Shown: positions 1 to 9,012 of the stretch, in pieces | How positions within the stretch are numbered: position 1 is the stretch's first letter | Layout: the number at the start of each line of letters is the position of its first letter | Assembly: GCA_965214035.1 (NCBI GenBank) | Contig: OZ243932.1 | Location: forward strand, 558,001 to 622,000 | Direction of reading: 5' to 3' | Length of the DNA stretch: 64,000 bases | DNA from: JAJDYQ01 sp965214035 | Lineage (GTDB): Bacteria; Pseudomonadota; Gammaproteobacteria; JAJDYQ01 | Made by a program: the position numbers and the translations under genes | Notes under the pieces: generated by a model | Databases searched by the model: none | Told to the model about the DNA's origin: nothing | The model's input: the letters and a program-made list of their open reading frames with translations, nothing else

Positions 1-506
1 GATGCGAGTGATGGCATCAGGCCTTGCAATGATTCAAATGCGGTACAAACGGGCTTTATCAGGAGAAACACGGATGAATGAAACAGGACAGAAGTGGTCG
101 CGCAGCGGTCGCAATGCGGTTCTGGATGGGACAACAGTAACCGACAATCTCCGGGCGGGGTGCGACCATATCGCCGCCATGCCCGCTCATATCGGTCGGC
201 ACCTGCCACATCGCTCGCCTGTCGTTGGGCGCGGTCGCCGTATCGATGCCACCAGACCGGCCGTGACAAGAGTCAGAGACAGCGACCGGTCACCGGCGCG
301 GCCGGCATGGAGAAAAGCCACACCGGGGATCATGCGAAGCTCAGACCGGCTGACCGGCTATCAGCGGGCCGGGAGAGGAGAAATGCCCCCCCATTCAATG
401 GGAAGGTGCGTCTGAGCACCATCACCGGCTGAACCGCCGGCCGGTTCCCTCTGCCGGCAGCCTCGCCGGTACTATCTCCGGCCTCCATCGCCGGTGCCGC
501 ACCCTG
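1..506. other. No convincing gene
   Basis: This GC-rich stretch has open frames on the plus strand but none resembles a protein I know, and two of them overlap in different frames. It precedes the signal-peptide-like start of the autotransporter remnant at 513. It may be the decayed upstream region of that gene. Confidence 0.5.
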
Positions 507-512
507 TTGCCG

Positions 513-1929
513 ATGCTGCTCCTGTTGCTCGGTTTTGCCACCGAAGCCACCGCCCAGACCGTACCCACCCTCAAGGTCGAAGTCCCCACCATCACCGAAG
601 GTGAAACCGGTATCGTCATATTCACACTCAGTGAAGCCTCAACACAGACGATCAGCTTCGACATCTCCGTTAATACTTTGGGGTCGTCTTGTAGTCTCGG
701 TATCACTTGTCCACCGGATAGAGCCCCAACTTCGGACGGTGATTTCATCAATGTTGCGACAACCATAATCTTTGACCCCGGCGAAACCACCAGGACCTTC
801 TCCATCACGCCAATCAACGACAACATCGGCGAGCCCACCGAGGTCATCACTTTACAGATAAGGCTCACGAGTCCCTTTGAGGATAATCTCGATACCACTG
901 AGGCCACCATCGATTCCTCGACACCGGCTGATGGCGATATCGGCGTTGTTACCTATTGGTACATCCACATCTTCGATGATGATCGGGGGTTCACCATTAT
1001 TACCCCCGGTACCTCTCCTGTGACCGAAGGCACAGGCGCCCATTTTACCGTCATAACAGCCCCGATTCCGACGGACAATCTGCCCATTAATCTATTTGTC
1101 TCCGAAGAGGAAACTGATGGTCAGGACTTTGTCGATGCTGTTGACGAAGGCAGCAAAACCGTCACCATTCTGGCCGGCGAGGTATACCGTGGCGACCGTC
1201 AATGACAGCACCACTGAGGCAGACGGTACCGTCACCGTCACCCTCCACGACGGCACCGGTTATACCATCGGTTCCGCCAATGCCGCCACCATCGCCATCG
1301 ACGACGACTATACCCTGTCCGTCACCATCGACAATACCGAAGGAATCGAGGGCGATAGCAGTGGCCTTACCGATGCCGCCACACTGACCTTTACCGTCAA
1401 TCCGCCAAGGCCACGGGATTTTTCCTTTCTAATCTGCCTGGACGGTGGTACCGCCGAGCATGGGGACGGGGACAGCAGAGACTATCAATTCATGCCCCCG
1501 AATAACCCACGTGTGGTTGCTGGTGGTTCTGGCTGCGTTAATACTGGTCTGCAAGCCCTCTTGCCTGCCAACACCCCATCCGTCGAAGCAAAAATCCTTG
1601 TCAATGGTGACAGCCTGTTCGAGGCAGACGAAACTGTTATCGTCAGCCTGCAACGAGTCACCGGCGTCCCCTCGCAGAACACCCCCGACGATGTCATCAT
1701 CTCCCCCACCGCCGGCACCGTCACCTACATCATCCGCAATGACGATTTCCCACTAATCACCCTCTGCATAATCTACCATCAAGTTGAACCAGAAGTTGAT
1801 CCATCGGAGAAAAAGTATAAAATTGATAATCGCAATTATTCAGCCTGCGAAGCTGAACCGGGTTCAGGAAGCTCTATCCGAAATCGGAATAAAAGGTATG
1901 ACTGTGACCGATGCAGTCGGATTCGGTAA
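513..1929 (+). pseudogene. Calx-beta repeat passenger fragment of an autotransporter-like protein, frameshifted
   Basis: This is the N-terminal part of a surface protein built of Calx-beta-type repeats. It opens with a short hydrophobic leader ending in ATA-Q, like a cleaved signal peptide. The repeats show TEGETG, SITPINDN and TEADGTVTVTL-type motifs typical of Calx-beta modules. The reading frame breaks near 1180-1185: the first frame stops at 1205 while repeat homology continues in another frame (VATVNDSTTEADG) to about 1760. The last 110 bases run out of frame into the glnK remnant. No beta-barrel follows here; a barrel with a Calx-beta stub is found at 3758-5298, so the two pieces may be halves of one gene split by the glnK-amtB segment, or relics of two paralogues. 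The frameshift could in principle be a sequencing error, but the lack of a proper end argues for decay. Confidence 0.7.
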
Positions 1930-2155
1930 CCAGAAAGGTCATACCGAGTAATACCGCGGTACCGAGTATAAGACTAAATTCCTGCCGAAGAAAAAAATCG
2001 CAATAGCGGCACCGTCTGAAATTTGCGGTAAGATAATCGAATGAATTACGGAGGCTGCGGGTACCGGCAAGATCGGTGATGGCAAGATATTCACTCAGAA
2101 TCTTGAGTCTGCGGTGCGTATCCGTACCAGTGAACAAGACACCGACGCATTGTAA
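1817..2155 (+). pseudogene. glnK: PII nitrogen regulatory protein remnant (GlnK/GlnB family), start and two nonsense codons
   Basis: Read straight through in one frame, these 113 codons give a full-length PII protein of the usual 112 residues. They open with KLIIAIIQPAKL and include GMTVTDAVGFGNQKGHTE, the TGKIGDGKIF signature and a C-terminal VRIRT. The expected ATG is ATA at 1817, behind a plausible GGAGA ribosome site. Codon 45 is TAA (1949), where PII normally has Leu before the T-loop tyrosine region, and codon 76 is TGA (2042). There is no frameshift. Its position directly before amtB matches the classic glnK-amtB operon. PII binds ATP/ADP and 2-oxoglutarate and docks on AmtB; this copy cannot make that protein. 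A second PII (glnB) elsewhere would be needed for GlnE control. Confidence 0.85.
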
Positions 2156-2190
2156 TGTGCCGGAAATTTTATTTATCAGGAGAAAAGAAC

Positions 2191-3468
2191 ATGAAATTGC
2201 TGAAAGTTACAACGCTGCTTATGCTGCTGGGTTTGCCGGGCGTCGCGCTGGCTGAGATTGACAGCGGCGATACCGCCTGGCTTCTGACTGCTACCGCGTT
2301 GGTCCTGTTTATGACCATCCCGGGGCTTTCCCTGTTTTACGCTGGCCTGGTCAGGAGCAAGAACGCCCTGTCGGTATTGATGCAATGTTTCACCATTGCC
2401 TGTCTGACGGCGGTGGTCTGGCTGGTTGCCGGCTACAGCCTGTCGTTCACCGATGGCGGCGACTGGAATTATCTGATCGGTGGGCTGGACCAGATGTTCT
2501 TGCAGAGCCTGTCCAGGGATTCGGTGTCGGGAACCATTCCGGAAAGCGTGTTTGTGATGTTTCAGTTGACCTTCGCGACCATTACCGTAGCGCTGATAGT
2601 TGGCGGTTTTGCGGAAAGGATGCGGTTTGCCGCCGTGATTCTGTTCAGTCTGATCTGGCTTTTCCTGGTTTATTTCCCGATCTGCCACATGGTCTGGGGC
2701 GGCGGCTGGATGGCTGATTACGGAGTACTGGATTTTGCCGGCGGTACTGCGGTGCACCTGACCGCCGGGATTGCGGCGCTGGTTTGCGCGCTGGTTGTCA
2801 AGAGACGCCACGGTTTTCCAACGACCCCGATGCCGCCGCACAATCTGGTGATTACCGTGATCGGCGCCAGTATGTTGTGGGTTGGCTGGTTCGGCTTCAA
2901 CGCTGGCAGCGCTGTTGCCGCCGGAGCTGACGCGGGGATGGCCATGCTGGTCACTCATATCTGCACCGCGGCGGCTTCACTGACCTGGATACTCATTGAA
3001 TACATCAAGCGCGGCAAACCCAGTGTTCTCGGTATTGTCACCGGCATGGTCGCGGGGCTGGTGACGATCACTCCGGCGTCGGGTTTTGTCGGGCCTATGG
3101 GAGCGTTGGCTATCGGTGTCGCCGCCGGTTTTGTATGTTTCTTCGCGACCCAGTTGATCAAGGCCGTGCTGCACATAGACGATTCTCTGGATGTTTTTCC
3201 CGTACACGGGGTAGGGGGTGCGCTCGGCACCGTACTGACCGGCATATTCGCCTCCGAAAGTCTCGGCGGCGCCGGTATGGAAACCTCAATCGGCGAACAA
3301 GTGATGATTCAACTGGCCGCAGTGGGTTTCGTGGTGGTCTGGGTTGTGATCTTCACCTTCATCACACTGAAGCTGGTTTCCCTGATGACTCCCCTGCGAG
3401 TCGGACAAGAGGACGAAATCGAAGGTCTCGACATCACCCAACACGAAGAAATCGGTTATCACTTGTAG
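2191..3468 (+). CDS. amtB: Ammonium transporter AmtB
   Basis: This is an inner-membrane ammonium channel of the Amt/Rh family, 425 residues. A cleavable signal peptide (LLMLLGLPGVALA) precedes about eleven membrane helices. Visible family marks are the early PGLSLFYAGLVRSKN motif, the first pore histidine in GGTAVHLTAGI and the second in FPVHGVGGALG, followed by the short polar C-terminal tail that normally meets GlnK. The ATG at 2191 was chosen because AGGAGA lies eight bases upstream and because it begins the signal peptide. The gene appears intact, although its operon partner glnK just upstream is dead, so gating by PII would depend on another PII protein. The segment sits between two pieces of an autotransporter gene, which suggests insertion or rearrangement. 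Confidence 0.93.
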   Translation: MKLLKVTTLLMLLGLPGVALAEIDSGDTAWLLTATALVLFMTIPGLSLFYAGLVRSKNALSVLMQCFTIACLTAVVWLVAGYSLSFTDGGDWNYLIGGLDQMFLQSLSRDSVSGTIPESVFVMFQLTFATITVALIVGGFAERMRFAAVILFSLIWLFLVYFPICHMVWGGGWMADYGVLDFAGGTAVHLTAGIAALVCALVVKRRHGFPTTPMPPHNLVITVIGASMLWVGWFGFNAGSAVAAGADAGMAMLVTHICTAAASLTWILIEYIKRGKPSVLGIVTGMVAGLVTITPASGFVGPMGALAIGVAAGFVCFFATQLIKAVLHIDDSLDVFPVHGVGGALGTVLTGIFASESLGGAGMETSIGEQVMIQLAAVGFVVVWVVIFTFITLKLVSLMTPLRVGQEDEIEGLDITQHEEIGYHL

Positions 3469-3599
3469 TGGAAACGGTATTCGATTCTCGGGCCGGTACG
3501 GAGATCGGCCCGCCTATCGTTGATACCTGTCTGGCGGTAGCGGGAGGGTACAAGACCCTCCCTTTCGATTGGGTTGGTGATTATTCCGTTGTGGCCGGT

Positions 3600-3765
3600 T
3601 CAATTCCGAATAGTTTTGCCGGAATCCAGCATACTGCCGATTCGGGCCCGTGTGCTGTCCGTATCGACCAGCATCAGGAACGAGCGGCGTTCGGCGTCCA
3701 GCAAATCCTGTTCGGACCAGATCGTGCCCGCTTCAATTTCCCCGCCGGACACGATCTGCCATCAG
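3600..3765 (-). pseudogene. 3' scrap of a 3-hydroxyacyl-CoA dehydrogenase-like gene
   Basis: On the minus strand about 48 codons encode a tail with LLDAERRSFLML, TRARIGSMLDSGK and a terminal IRN. This strongly resembles the C-terminal end of large FadB/FadN-like 3-hydroxyacyl-CoA dehydrogenases, which commonly finish GKPLRN. Just upstream on the same strand the frame is closed by a stop and no further homology is visible. Only the last few dozen residues survive, so this is debris. The assignment rests on recalled family endings. Confidence 0.45.
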
Positions 3766-5298
3766 CATTGCCGCCGACAGCAGTCTGGTGACCGAGGGCG
3801 GCAGTGTGACCTTTACCCTGACGGCCAGTGAAGCGCCGCTGTCGGATCTGACCATCACAACCTGATGGTGACGGATGCCGTGCACAGTGATTTTCTGGCG
3901 GCGATTGAGCATATGCTGGGTGGTCTGCATCATCGTTTCACGGCATCAGACCAGCCGGGTCTGTCGGGTAATCTGAACGGTCTGCCGCGCGGTCAGTCAT
4001 TCAATGCGGCGCGTTTGCTGTCCAGTCGCGGCGGCCCGGATGCCAGTGTGCTGGGCATTGAGCAGTTGGGTGCCGGTTCGTCGGATCGTCCGCGCAAGCT
4101 GTCACGCACTTTGTCCTTACCGAAGCTGTTGCCGTCCATGCTGCGCGGCAGTCATTTCACATTGAGTGACGAGGACGGTACTTCGATCTGGGGGCGTGCC
4201 TCGTATTCGAGCTATAAAGACGCCGACGATGGTACTTCGATAGACGGCGAGGTCACCACGGCCATGCTGGGTGTTGACCACAGCAGTGGTCGGACGCTGC
4301 TGGGTCTGGCGCTGGCTTATAGCGACAGTGATGGTGAATGGCGGGGTGAATCGGACGAAGGTGAGTTGTCCGGTACGCTGGCCTCCCTGCTGCCGTACCT
4401 GCGCTATGACCTGACGGAGCGTCTGCAACTGTGGGGTGCGGCGAGCTATGGTCGAGGTGATCTGGAGCAGACTTCAGAGACCGGCATGGAGTCGGAGCAC
4501 GATCTGGAGCAGGTATCGGCGACGCTGGGTCTGCGCGGTACGTTGCTGGATCGTTCGGTGGAAGAGGGCGGTTTGAGCCTGAAGCTGATTTCGGATATGA
4601 CGCTGGCGCGCATTGAGGCGGATGATTCCGAGGTGATGGCGGGCACCGAGGCGGATACACAGCGTTTCCGGATGGGTCTGGAGTGGTCCTGGCAGTTGCC
4701 GGAAGGGGGCGGTATGCGCCTGACACCGGAGCTGGAACTGGGTCTGCGTTATGACGGTGGCGATACCAGTGAAGGCTTTGGTCTGGAGCTGGGCGGTGGC
4801 CTGAACTGGCAGTTACCGGCCCGTGGTTTGACCTTTGATGTGCGCAGCCGTTATCTGCTGGAGCATGAGGCCTCCGGGCGTGAGGAGTGGGGTCTGTCCG
4901 GTTCACTGCGTTACAAGGCACGGCCGGATTCGGCGCATGGTCCGTCGTTCAGTCTGCGCCATGAGTACGGCAATGCACCGGCGGCCAGTGGTCTGGATCG
5001 GTTGTTGTCGGATTCTCTGACGGATGCGCTGAAGGAGGATAATGCTGATACCGCTGATGTGTCGAGCCGCTGGACGTTGAAAGGTGAATGGGGTTTTGCT
5101 CTGATGGACGATGCGACCGGCATCCCCTATGCGAGCCTGTCGGCATCCGATGCCAAACGTGATCTGACTCTGGGCTGGCGTCTGTTGTCGAACCCGGCTG
5201 GCCTGAAGTCGAAGCTGGATATCAAGGCCATCCGCCGCGAACAGGATGACAATAACCCCCGCCACAGCGTCGGCGCGGAGTGGAAGTTGAACGGGTAG
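3758..5298 (+). pseudogene. Autotransporter beta-barrel fragment with Calx-beta stub
   Basis: The first ~35 codons (3758-3865) are the start of a Calx-beta repeat (SLVTEGGSVTFTLTASEAPL) ending at a TGA. One frame over, an open frame from ATG 3865 encodes 477 residues. These comprise a linker (HMLGGLHHRFTASDQ, then SIWGRASYSSY) and a long run of alternating hydrophobic/polar strands such as LRYDLTERLQLWGAASYG, which is the pattern of an outer-membrane autotransporter barrel. The C-terminal strand ends AEWKLNG. The barrel frame has no signal peptide, so as it stands it should not reach the outer membrane. The frame change at 3863-3865 looks like a deletion scar that removed most repeats. The passenger piece at 513-1929 may have been its N-terminal half. 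Confidence 0.7.
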
Positions 5299-5498
5299 GG
5301 TTTCTGTAGCCGGTATCCCCCTGCCGGTTGTTGCGGGGCCGGTTTCCTGCCTTGCTGCTGTTCAGGGGGTTGTTGCTGATGCCCTGTTATCTATCTGTAT
5401 GACAAGGGGTCATGTGCGGCTGACTCGTAGAACTGGTTTTTAATGGTTCTCTCTGCTAGTCTTTTGATAAAATCAATGAAAAAGCGAGGGAATATGTG

Positions 5499-6137
5499 AT
5501 GCGTACCATCATGGTCATTAATGCTAAAGGCGGTTCGGGCAAAAGCACTATCGCGACCAATCTGGCCAGTTATTATGCCTGCCAGGGCCATAAGGTCAGT
5601 CTGGTCGATTATGATCCGCAGGGTTCCAGTCTGGCATGGCTGAAGGCGCGTTCCTCTATCAACCGACCCAGAATCCAGGGTATCGATGGTACTTCTGCGA
5701 CTGTCAATCCGGGCCGTGGTACCGGCTACATGATTATGGATGCGCCGGCGTCGGTGCATGGTAAGGATCTTAACAGTCTGGTTCGTCATGCCCGCACATT
5801 GATTATTCCGGTGTTGCCTTCGCCCATCGATATGCGTGCGGCGGCGGATTATATCAGGGAAATCCGGGCGACCCGTCTGATCTCGGCCAAAAAGGGCAGG
5901 ATAGGTCTGGTCGCCAATCGAGGGCGTGACCAGACCCGGGTTTTCTGGGAACTGGATGAGTTTCTGGACCGTTTGCGTGAACCCTATATTGCCGCATTGT
6001 CGGACAGCATGAATTATGTGCGCGCAGCTGATAAAGGGTTGGGTATTTTTGAGATGGCCCCGGCGGCAACTGCCCTGCATCGTATCGAGTGGGAGCCATT
6101 GTTCAAGTGGCTGGAGTCCAGGTCGAGCCAGCCATAG
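5499..6137 (+). CDS. ParA/MinD-family ATPase, orphan
   Basis: This 212-residue P-loop ATPase has the deviant Walker A motif KGGSGKST near residue 9, the DYDPQGSSLAWL region around residue 40, and a Walker B-like MDAP segment. Such proteins dimerise on ATP and position cargo on DNA or membranes. No parB-like partner lies next to it, so its cargo cannot be told from context. A GTG three bases upstream is an alternative start; GAGGG lies five to eight bases before both. Flanking genes are the autotransporter remnant and a reductase, neither obviously related. Confidence 0.85.
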   Translation: MRTIMVINAKGGSGKSTIATNLASYYACQGHKVSLVDYDPQGSSLAWLKARSSINRPRIQGIDGTSATVNPGRGTGYMIMDAPASVHGKDLNSLVRHARTLIIPVLPSPIDMRAAADYIREIRATRLISAKKGRIGLVANRGRDQTRVFWELDEFLDRLREPYIAALSDSMNYVRAADKGLGIFEMAPAATALHRIEWEPLFKWLESRSSQP

Positions 6138-6348
6138 GAATTCCCCGCCGGGTAGATAGCCGCGTATGCCGGGCAGTATTGATTAACTGCCCTGGATTGT
6201 GCAGTAGCCGGCTTTGGGGCCGTTCCTTATGCACAATCGTCTGGTTTCGGTACTGAACATCCAATACGCCATATTGCCTTTGTGCGATATTGACTCCATA
6301 GTAGCTCCCGGTCCGGGTTGCCCGGTTATATTCAGGCACAGCCTTAAC

Positions 6349-7398
6349 ATGAAGATTGCAATACAGAGCAAAAACCGGTCTTTTGATTGCGGGCCGGATG
6401 AAGCCATACTTGATGCCGCCCTCCGCCAGGGTGTTACCATGCCTTACGGTTGTCGCGGCGGACGCTGCGGGGGTTGTATGGGGAGCGTCGTCGAAGGTGA
6501 GTTTGCCTACCCGAACGGTCAACCCGGTGGTATCGCTGACCGTGAAATTATGGAGGGCAAGGCCCTGTTTTGTCAGGCTCACCCGAAAACCGATATGGTT
6601 ATTAAGGTCAGTATCATCCATACACCGGCAGGTATCGAACCGCGCAAAATGCCGGCGCGGGTACACAGCATCGACAGGCTGACAGATACTGTCGTACAGC
6701 TAAAGCTGAAAATACCGGCTGCCAGTCGCCTGCCATTCCTTGCCGGTCAGTATGTGGATTTTATTTTGAGCGATGGTCGCCGCCGTGCCTTTTCGCTGGC
6801 CAATCCTCCGCACCATGATGAGTTTCTGGAGTTCCAGATTCGCCATGTGCCGGGCGGGTACTTTACTCATTTTGTCTTTGAGGAAATGCGTAACAAGGCA
6901 TTGATCCGTATTGAGGGTCCGCTTGGTACCTTTTATCTGCGCGAAGACCATGAGCGGCCGATTATTATGATGGCGGGTGGCACCGGTATGGCACCACTGC
7001 GCAGCATGTTGCTGCACATGTTTGCCATCGGTGATGACCGTCCGGTTCATCTGTTCTGGGGGGCGCGTGCGAAAAAAGACATCTATCTGCCGGATGAAAT
7101 TGATCAGTGGCTGAAGGCTTATCCCGATAAAATAAAGTTCACGCCCGTTCTTTCCGAACCGGCAGAGTCCGATAACTGGAACGGTGATACCGGTTTTGTC
7201 CATGAAGCGGTTACCCGCACTTATCCCGATATGTCCGATTATGAGGTCTATATGAGTGGCCCGCCTCCAATGGTTTATGCGGCAAGAGATGCCTTCATGG
7301 CACAGGGGTTGCCTGAGGATCGAGTGTTTTCGGATGCCTTTGATTTCTCGGATGATCCGGGCCTGCCGGCGGCTGAAAAGGAAGGTGGCACCGGTTAA
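6349..7398 (+). CDS. 2Fe-2S ferredoxin / FAD-NAD(P)H reductase (AscD-like)
   Basis: This is a two-domain electron transfer protein of about 349 residues. The N-terminal plant-type ferredoxin domain carries the cluster cysteines in PYGCRGGRCGGC and a later ALFCQAH. The C-terminal ferredoxin-NADP reductase module has RRAFSLANPP (flavin binding), MAGGTGMAPLRS (NAD-binding loop) and a final VYMSGPPPMV. This layout matches CDP-6-deoxy-glucoseen reductase-like and phenol hydroxylase reductase-like proteins; many such genes are housekeeping reductases of unknown partner. The frame is open further upstream to 6214, but the ATG at 6349 begins the ferredoxin domain. It converges on hemD with a six-base gap. 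Confidence 0.85.
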   Translation: MKIAIQSKNRSFDCGPDEAILDAALRQGVTMPYGCRGGRCGGCMGSVVEGEFAYPNGQPGGIADREIMEGKALFCQAHPKTDMVIKVSIIHTPAGIEPRKMPARVHSIDRLTDTVVQLKLKIPAASRLPFLAGQYVDFILSDGRRRAFSLANPPHHDEFLEFQIRHVPGGYFTHFVFEEMRNKALIRIEGPLGTFYLREDHERPIIMMAGGTGMAPLRSMLLHMFAIGDDRPVHLFWGARAKKDIYLPDEIDQWLKAYPDKIKFTPVLSEPAESDNWNGDTGFVHEAVTRTYPDMSDYEVYMSGPPPMVYAARDAFMAQGLPEDRVFSDAFDFSDDPGLPAAEKEGGTG

Positions 7399-7404
7399 TG
7401 GTGG

Positions 7405-8190
7405 TCATGCCTGGTCGGCGGTCTTTATGGCTGCCAGTAATCGGTTATACATCGCTTCATCAGTGGCATCTTCGGCAATCATCGGTGCCTGTCTGATATG
7501 CAGGTTGTTTACGGTATCTGCCACTCGCATTCCGGGCACCAGAAATTCGGCACTTTTCTTTAACCACTCTGCCTGTTCGGTACTCGCCAGCTCAAAAAGG
7601 TGATGCAGGCCCTTGACGCTGGTAATCGCGACGACAGCCCGCTCGGACTGCATCAGCCCGTTTAGCGGTGTATTGAGGAGCGTCGGCTTTACCCGTACAT
7701 AAATATCTATTTCGCTGACTCTGGCACCGCGATCTCTGATCTGTTCCTGCAAATGGCGGCGTCCACCTCGGCCCTTGATGATCGTATATTGGTGTCCGGC
7801 AATGTCCTGCATCTGTGGCATGACCAGCAGGGCTTCACTGTTGAAAGGGGCAGGCGGAGTCAACACGGGCTCCACGCCCTGCTCTCTCAGATGTGTGGCC
7901 GTTGCCTTGCCGATGGCAATGACCGGGCTGTCTCTGTTCCATTGCGGGTTGATGGTGTTGAGCATCGGTACGCCCAGATGCACGGCGTTGGCACTGATAA
8001 AAATGACTCCATTGACAGTCTGGTGCAGCATGGCTTTTGCTTCCGCGCCCGGGTCGATTGCCTGGATTTCAATGACGGGAAAAAGAATGGCCTGCCCGCC
8101 TGCCCGCCTGATCATTGTAAAAAATGGCTGTGCCTGATGCTCCGGGCGCGTTACCAGTACGGTGACATTTTGCAGTATTTTTTTTGTCAT
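7405..8190 (-). CDS. hemD: Uroporphyrinogen-III synthase
   Basis: HemD closes and inverts ring D of hydroxymethylbilane to give uroporphyrinogen III, the branch point to heme, siroheme and B12. The 261-residue product shows the family's weakly conserved plan: an N-terminal VLVTRPEHQA, FISANAVHLGVPML, VIAIGKATATHL, a linker with IIKGRGGR, and the second domain with AITSVKGLHHL and VPGMRVADTV. It follows algR on the same strand after 72 bases. In the algZ-algR-hemC-hemD order known from Pseudomonas, hemC lies between; here it is absent. Transcription may come from algR readthrough; a short hairpin sits in the gap. Confidence 0.9.
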   Translation of the reverse strand: MTKKILQNVTVLVTRPEHQAQPFFTMIRRAGGQAILFPVIEIQAIDPGAEAKAMLHQTVNGVIFISANAVHLGVPMLNTINPQWNRDSPVIAIGKATATHLREQGVEPVLTPPAPFNSEALLVMPQMQDIAGHQYTIIKGRGGRRHLQEQIRDRGARVSEIDIYVRVKPTLLNTPLNGLMQSERAVVAITSVKGLHHLFELASTEQAEWLKKSAEFLVPGMRVADTVNNLHIRQAPMIAEDATDEAMYNRLLAAIKTADQA

Positions 8191-8242
8191 GCCGGCATTA
8201 CTTTGGCAGGAGGCTGTCTTGATGTCTGGCTTGAATGGTATT

Positions 8243-8261
8243 CTCCTGCCAGTGGCGGGAG
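8243..8261 (-). terminator. Hairpin between algR and hemD, possible weak terminator
   Basis: CTCCTGCC and GGCGGGAG flank a three-base loop, giving an eight-pair stem with one G-T wobble just after the algR stop. No clear run of T follows on the minus strand, so it may only attenuate or protect the transcript end. Confidence 0.3.
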
Positions 8262-8262
8262 T

Positions 8263-9012
8263 TTACAGCGGGTCCTTGAAGAGTGTCCTGACCGAGGACA
8301 GATGCCTGCGGCTTACTGTGATCCGCCTGTCAGTGCCATCAAGCAAAATATGGTAGATCCCTTCACTGTCTTTTTCCAGTGATTTGATGTGTGATTTTGA
8401 CACCAGTGCGTTGCGGTGAACCCGAATAAATTCTTCCTTAAACTCTTGTTCAAGGGAGGACAGAGATTCTTCAATCAGCACCTGACCATCCTTGTAGTTG
8501 ACTTCGATATATTTGGAGTCGGCCTTGAAATAGCAGATATCGGTCAGCTCAATCAGGTGCAGACTACCTCTGATCCGCGCACAGATCTGTTTGCGTGCAT
8601 GGCTGATTCCCTCGTCGATTCTGCTGTCCCGTGCGACTCCGTCCGCTTGGGCTCGCGTCAGTTTGTGCGCCGACTGTAATGCGGCTTCCAGTTTGTCCCG
8701 ATGGATCGGTTTCAGCAGGTAGGCTATAGCATGTGACTCAAATGCCTGCAGGGCATGCTCGCTGTAGGCCGTGGTAAATATGATGGCCGGTGGATTGTCT
8801 TTGCCGGCAAAATACCTGCAAACTTCAAGGCCACTCATGCCGGGCATGCGAATATCCAGCAGCAGAATATCGGCTGCCATTGATTCTGCCTTGTCAATCG
8901 CGTCCGGCCCGTTGTCGGCTTCGCCAGCAAGTTGGTATCCGGCGATGGATGATAACAGCATCTTCAGACGAGCCCGTGCCAGCGGTTCGTCATCTACTAT
9001 CAGTACTTTCAT
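8263..9012 (-). CDS. algR: LytTR-family response regulator AlgR
   Basis: This 249-residue response regulator has an N-terminal receiver domain, with acidic pocket VDDE, phospho-acceptor Asp in LLLDIRMPG near residue 54 and switch Lys in LLKPI. A C-terminal LytTR DNA-binding domain follows (ICYFKADSKYIEV, FIRVHRNALVS). In Pseudomonas AlgR controls alginate and twitching genes; regulon transfer to this organism is inference. The start overlaps the end of the sensor gene algZ by four bases, so the two are translationally coupled. The neighbouring argH is divergent, as in Pseudomonas. Confidence 0.92.
   Translation of the reverse strand: MKVLIVDDEPLARARLKMLLSSIAGYQLAGEADNGPDAIDKAESMAADILLLDIRMPGMSGLEVCRYFAGKDNPPAIIFTTAYSEHALQAFESHAIAYLLKPIHRDKLEAALQSAHKLTRAQADGVARDSRIDEGISHARKQICARIRGSLHLIELTDICYFKADSKYIEVNYKDGQVLIEESLSSLEQEFKEEFIRVHRNALVSKSHIKSLEKDSEGIYHILLDGTDRRITVSRRHLSSVRTLFKDPL

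Noticed and set aside
2..432. Two overlapping open frames at the window start
   Set aside because: They overlap in different frames, are Arg/Pro-rich in the way GC-rich non-coding frames are, and match nothing I know.
1949..2044. Stops in glnK as programmed readthrough
   Set aside because: Two different stop codons and a non-start ATA in the same gene point to decay, not recoding.
2176..2958. Long minus-strand open frame opposite amtB
   Set aside because: It is a shadow of amtB, with a His/Gln/Arg-rich composition and no recognisable domain.
4253..4921. Minus-strand open frame opposite the autotransporter barrel
   Set aside because: It is proline/serine-rich antisense of the barrel repeats, not a gene.
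5391..6080. Minus-strand frame opposite the ParA-like gene
   Set aside because: The ParA frame has clear motifs; the antisense frame has none and is a codon-bias shadow.
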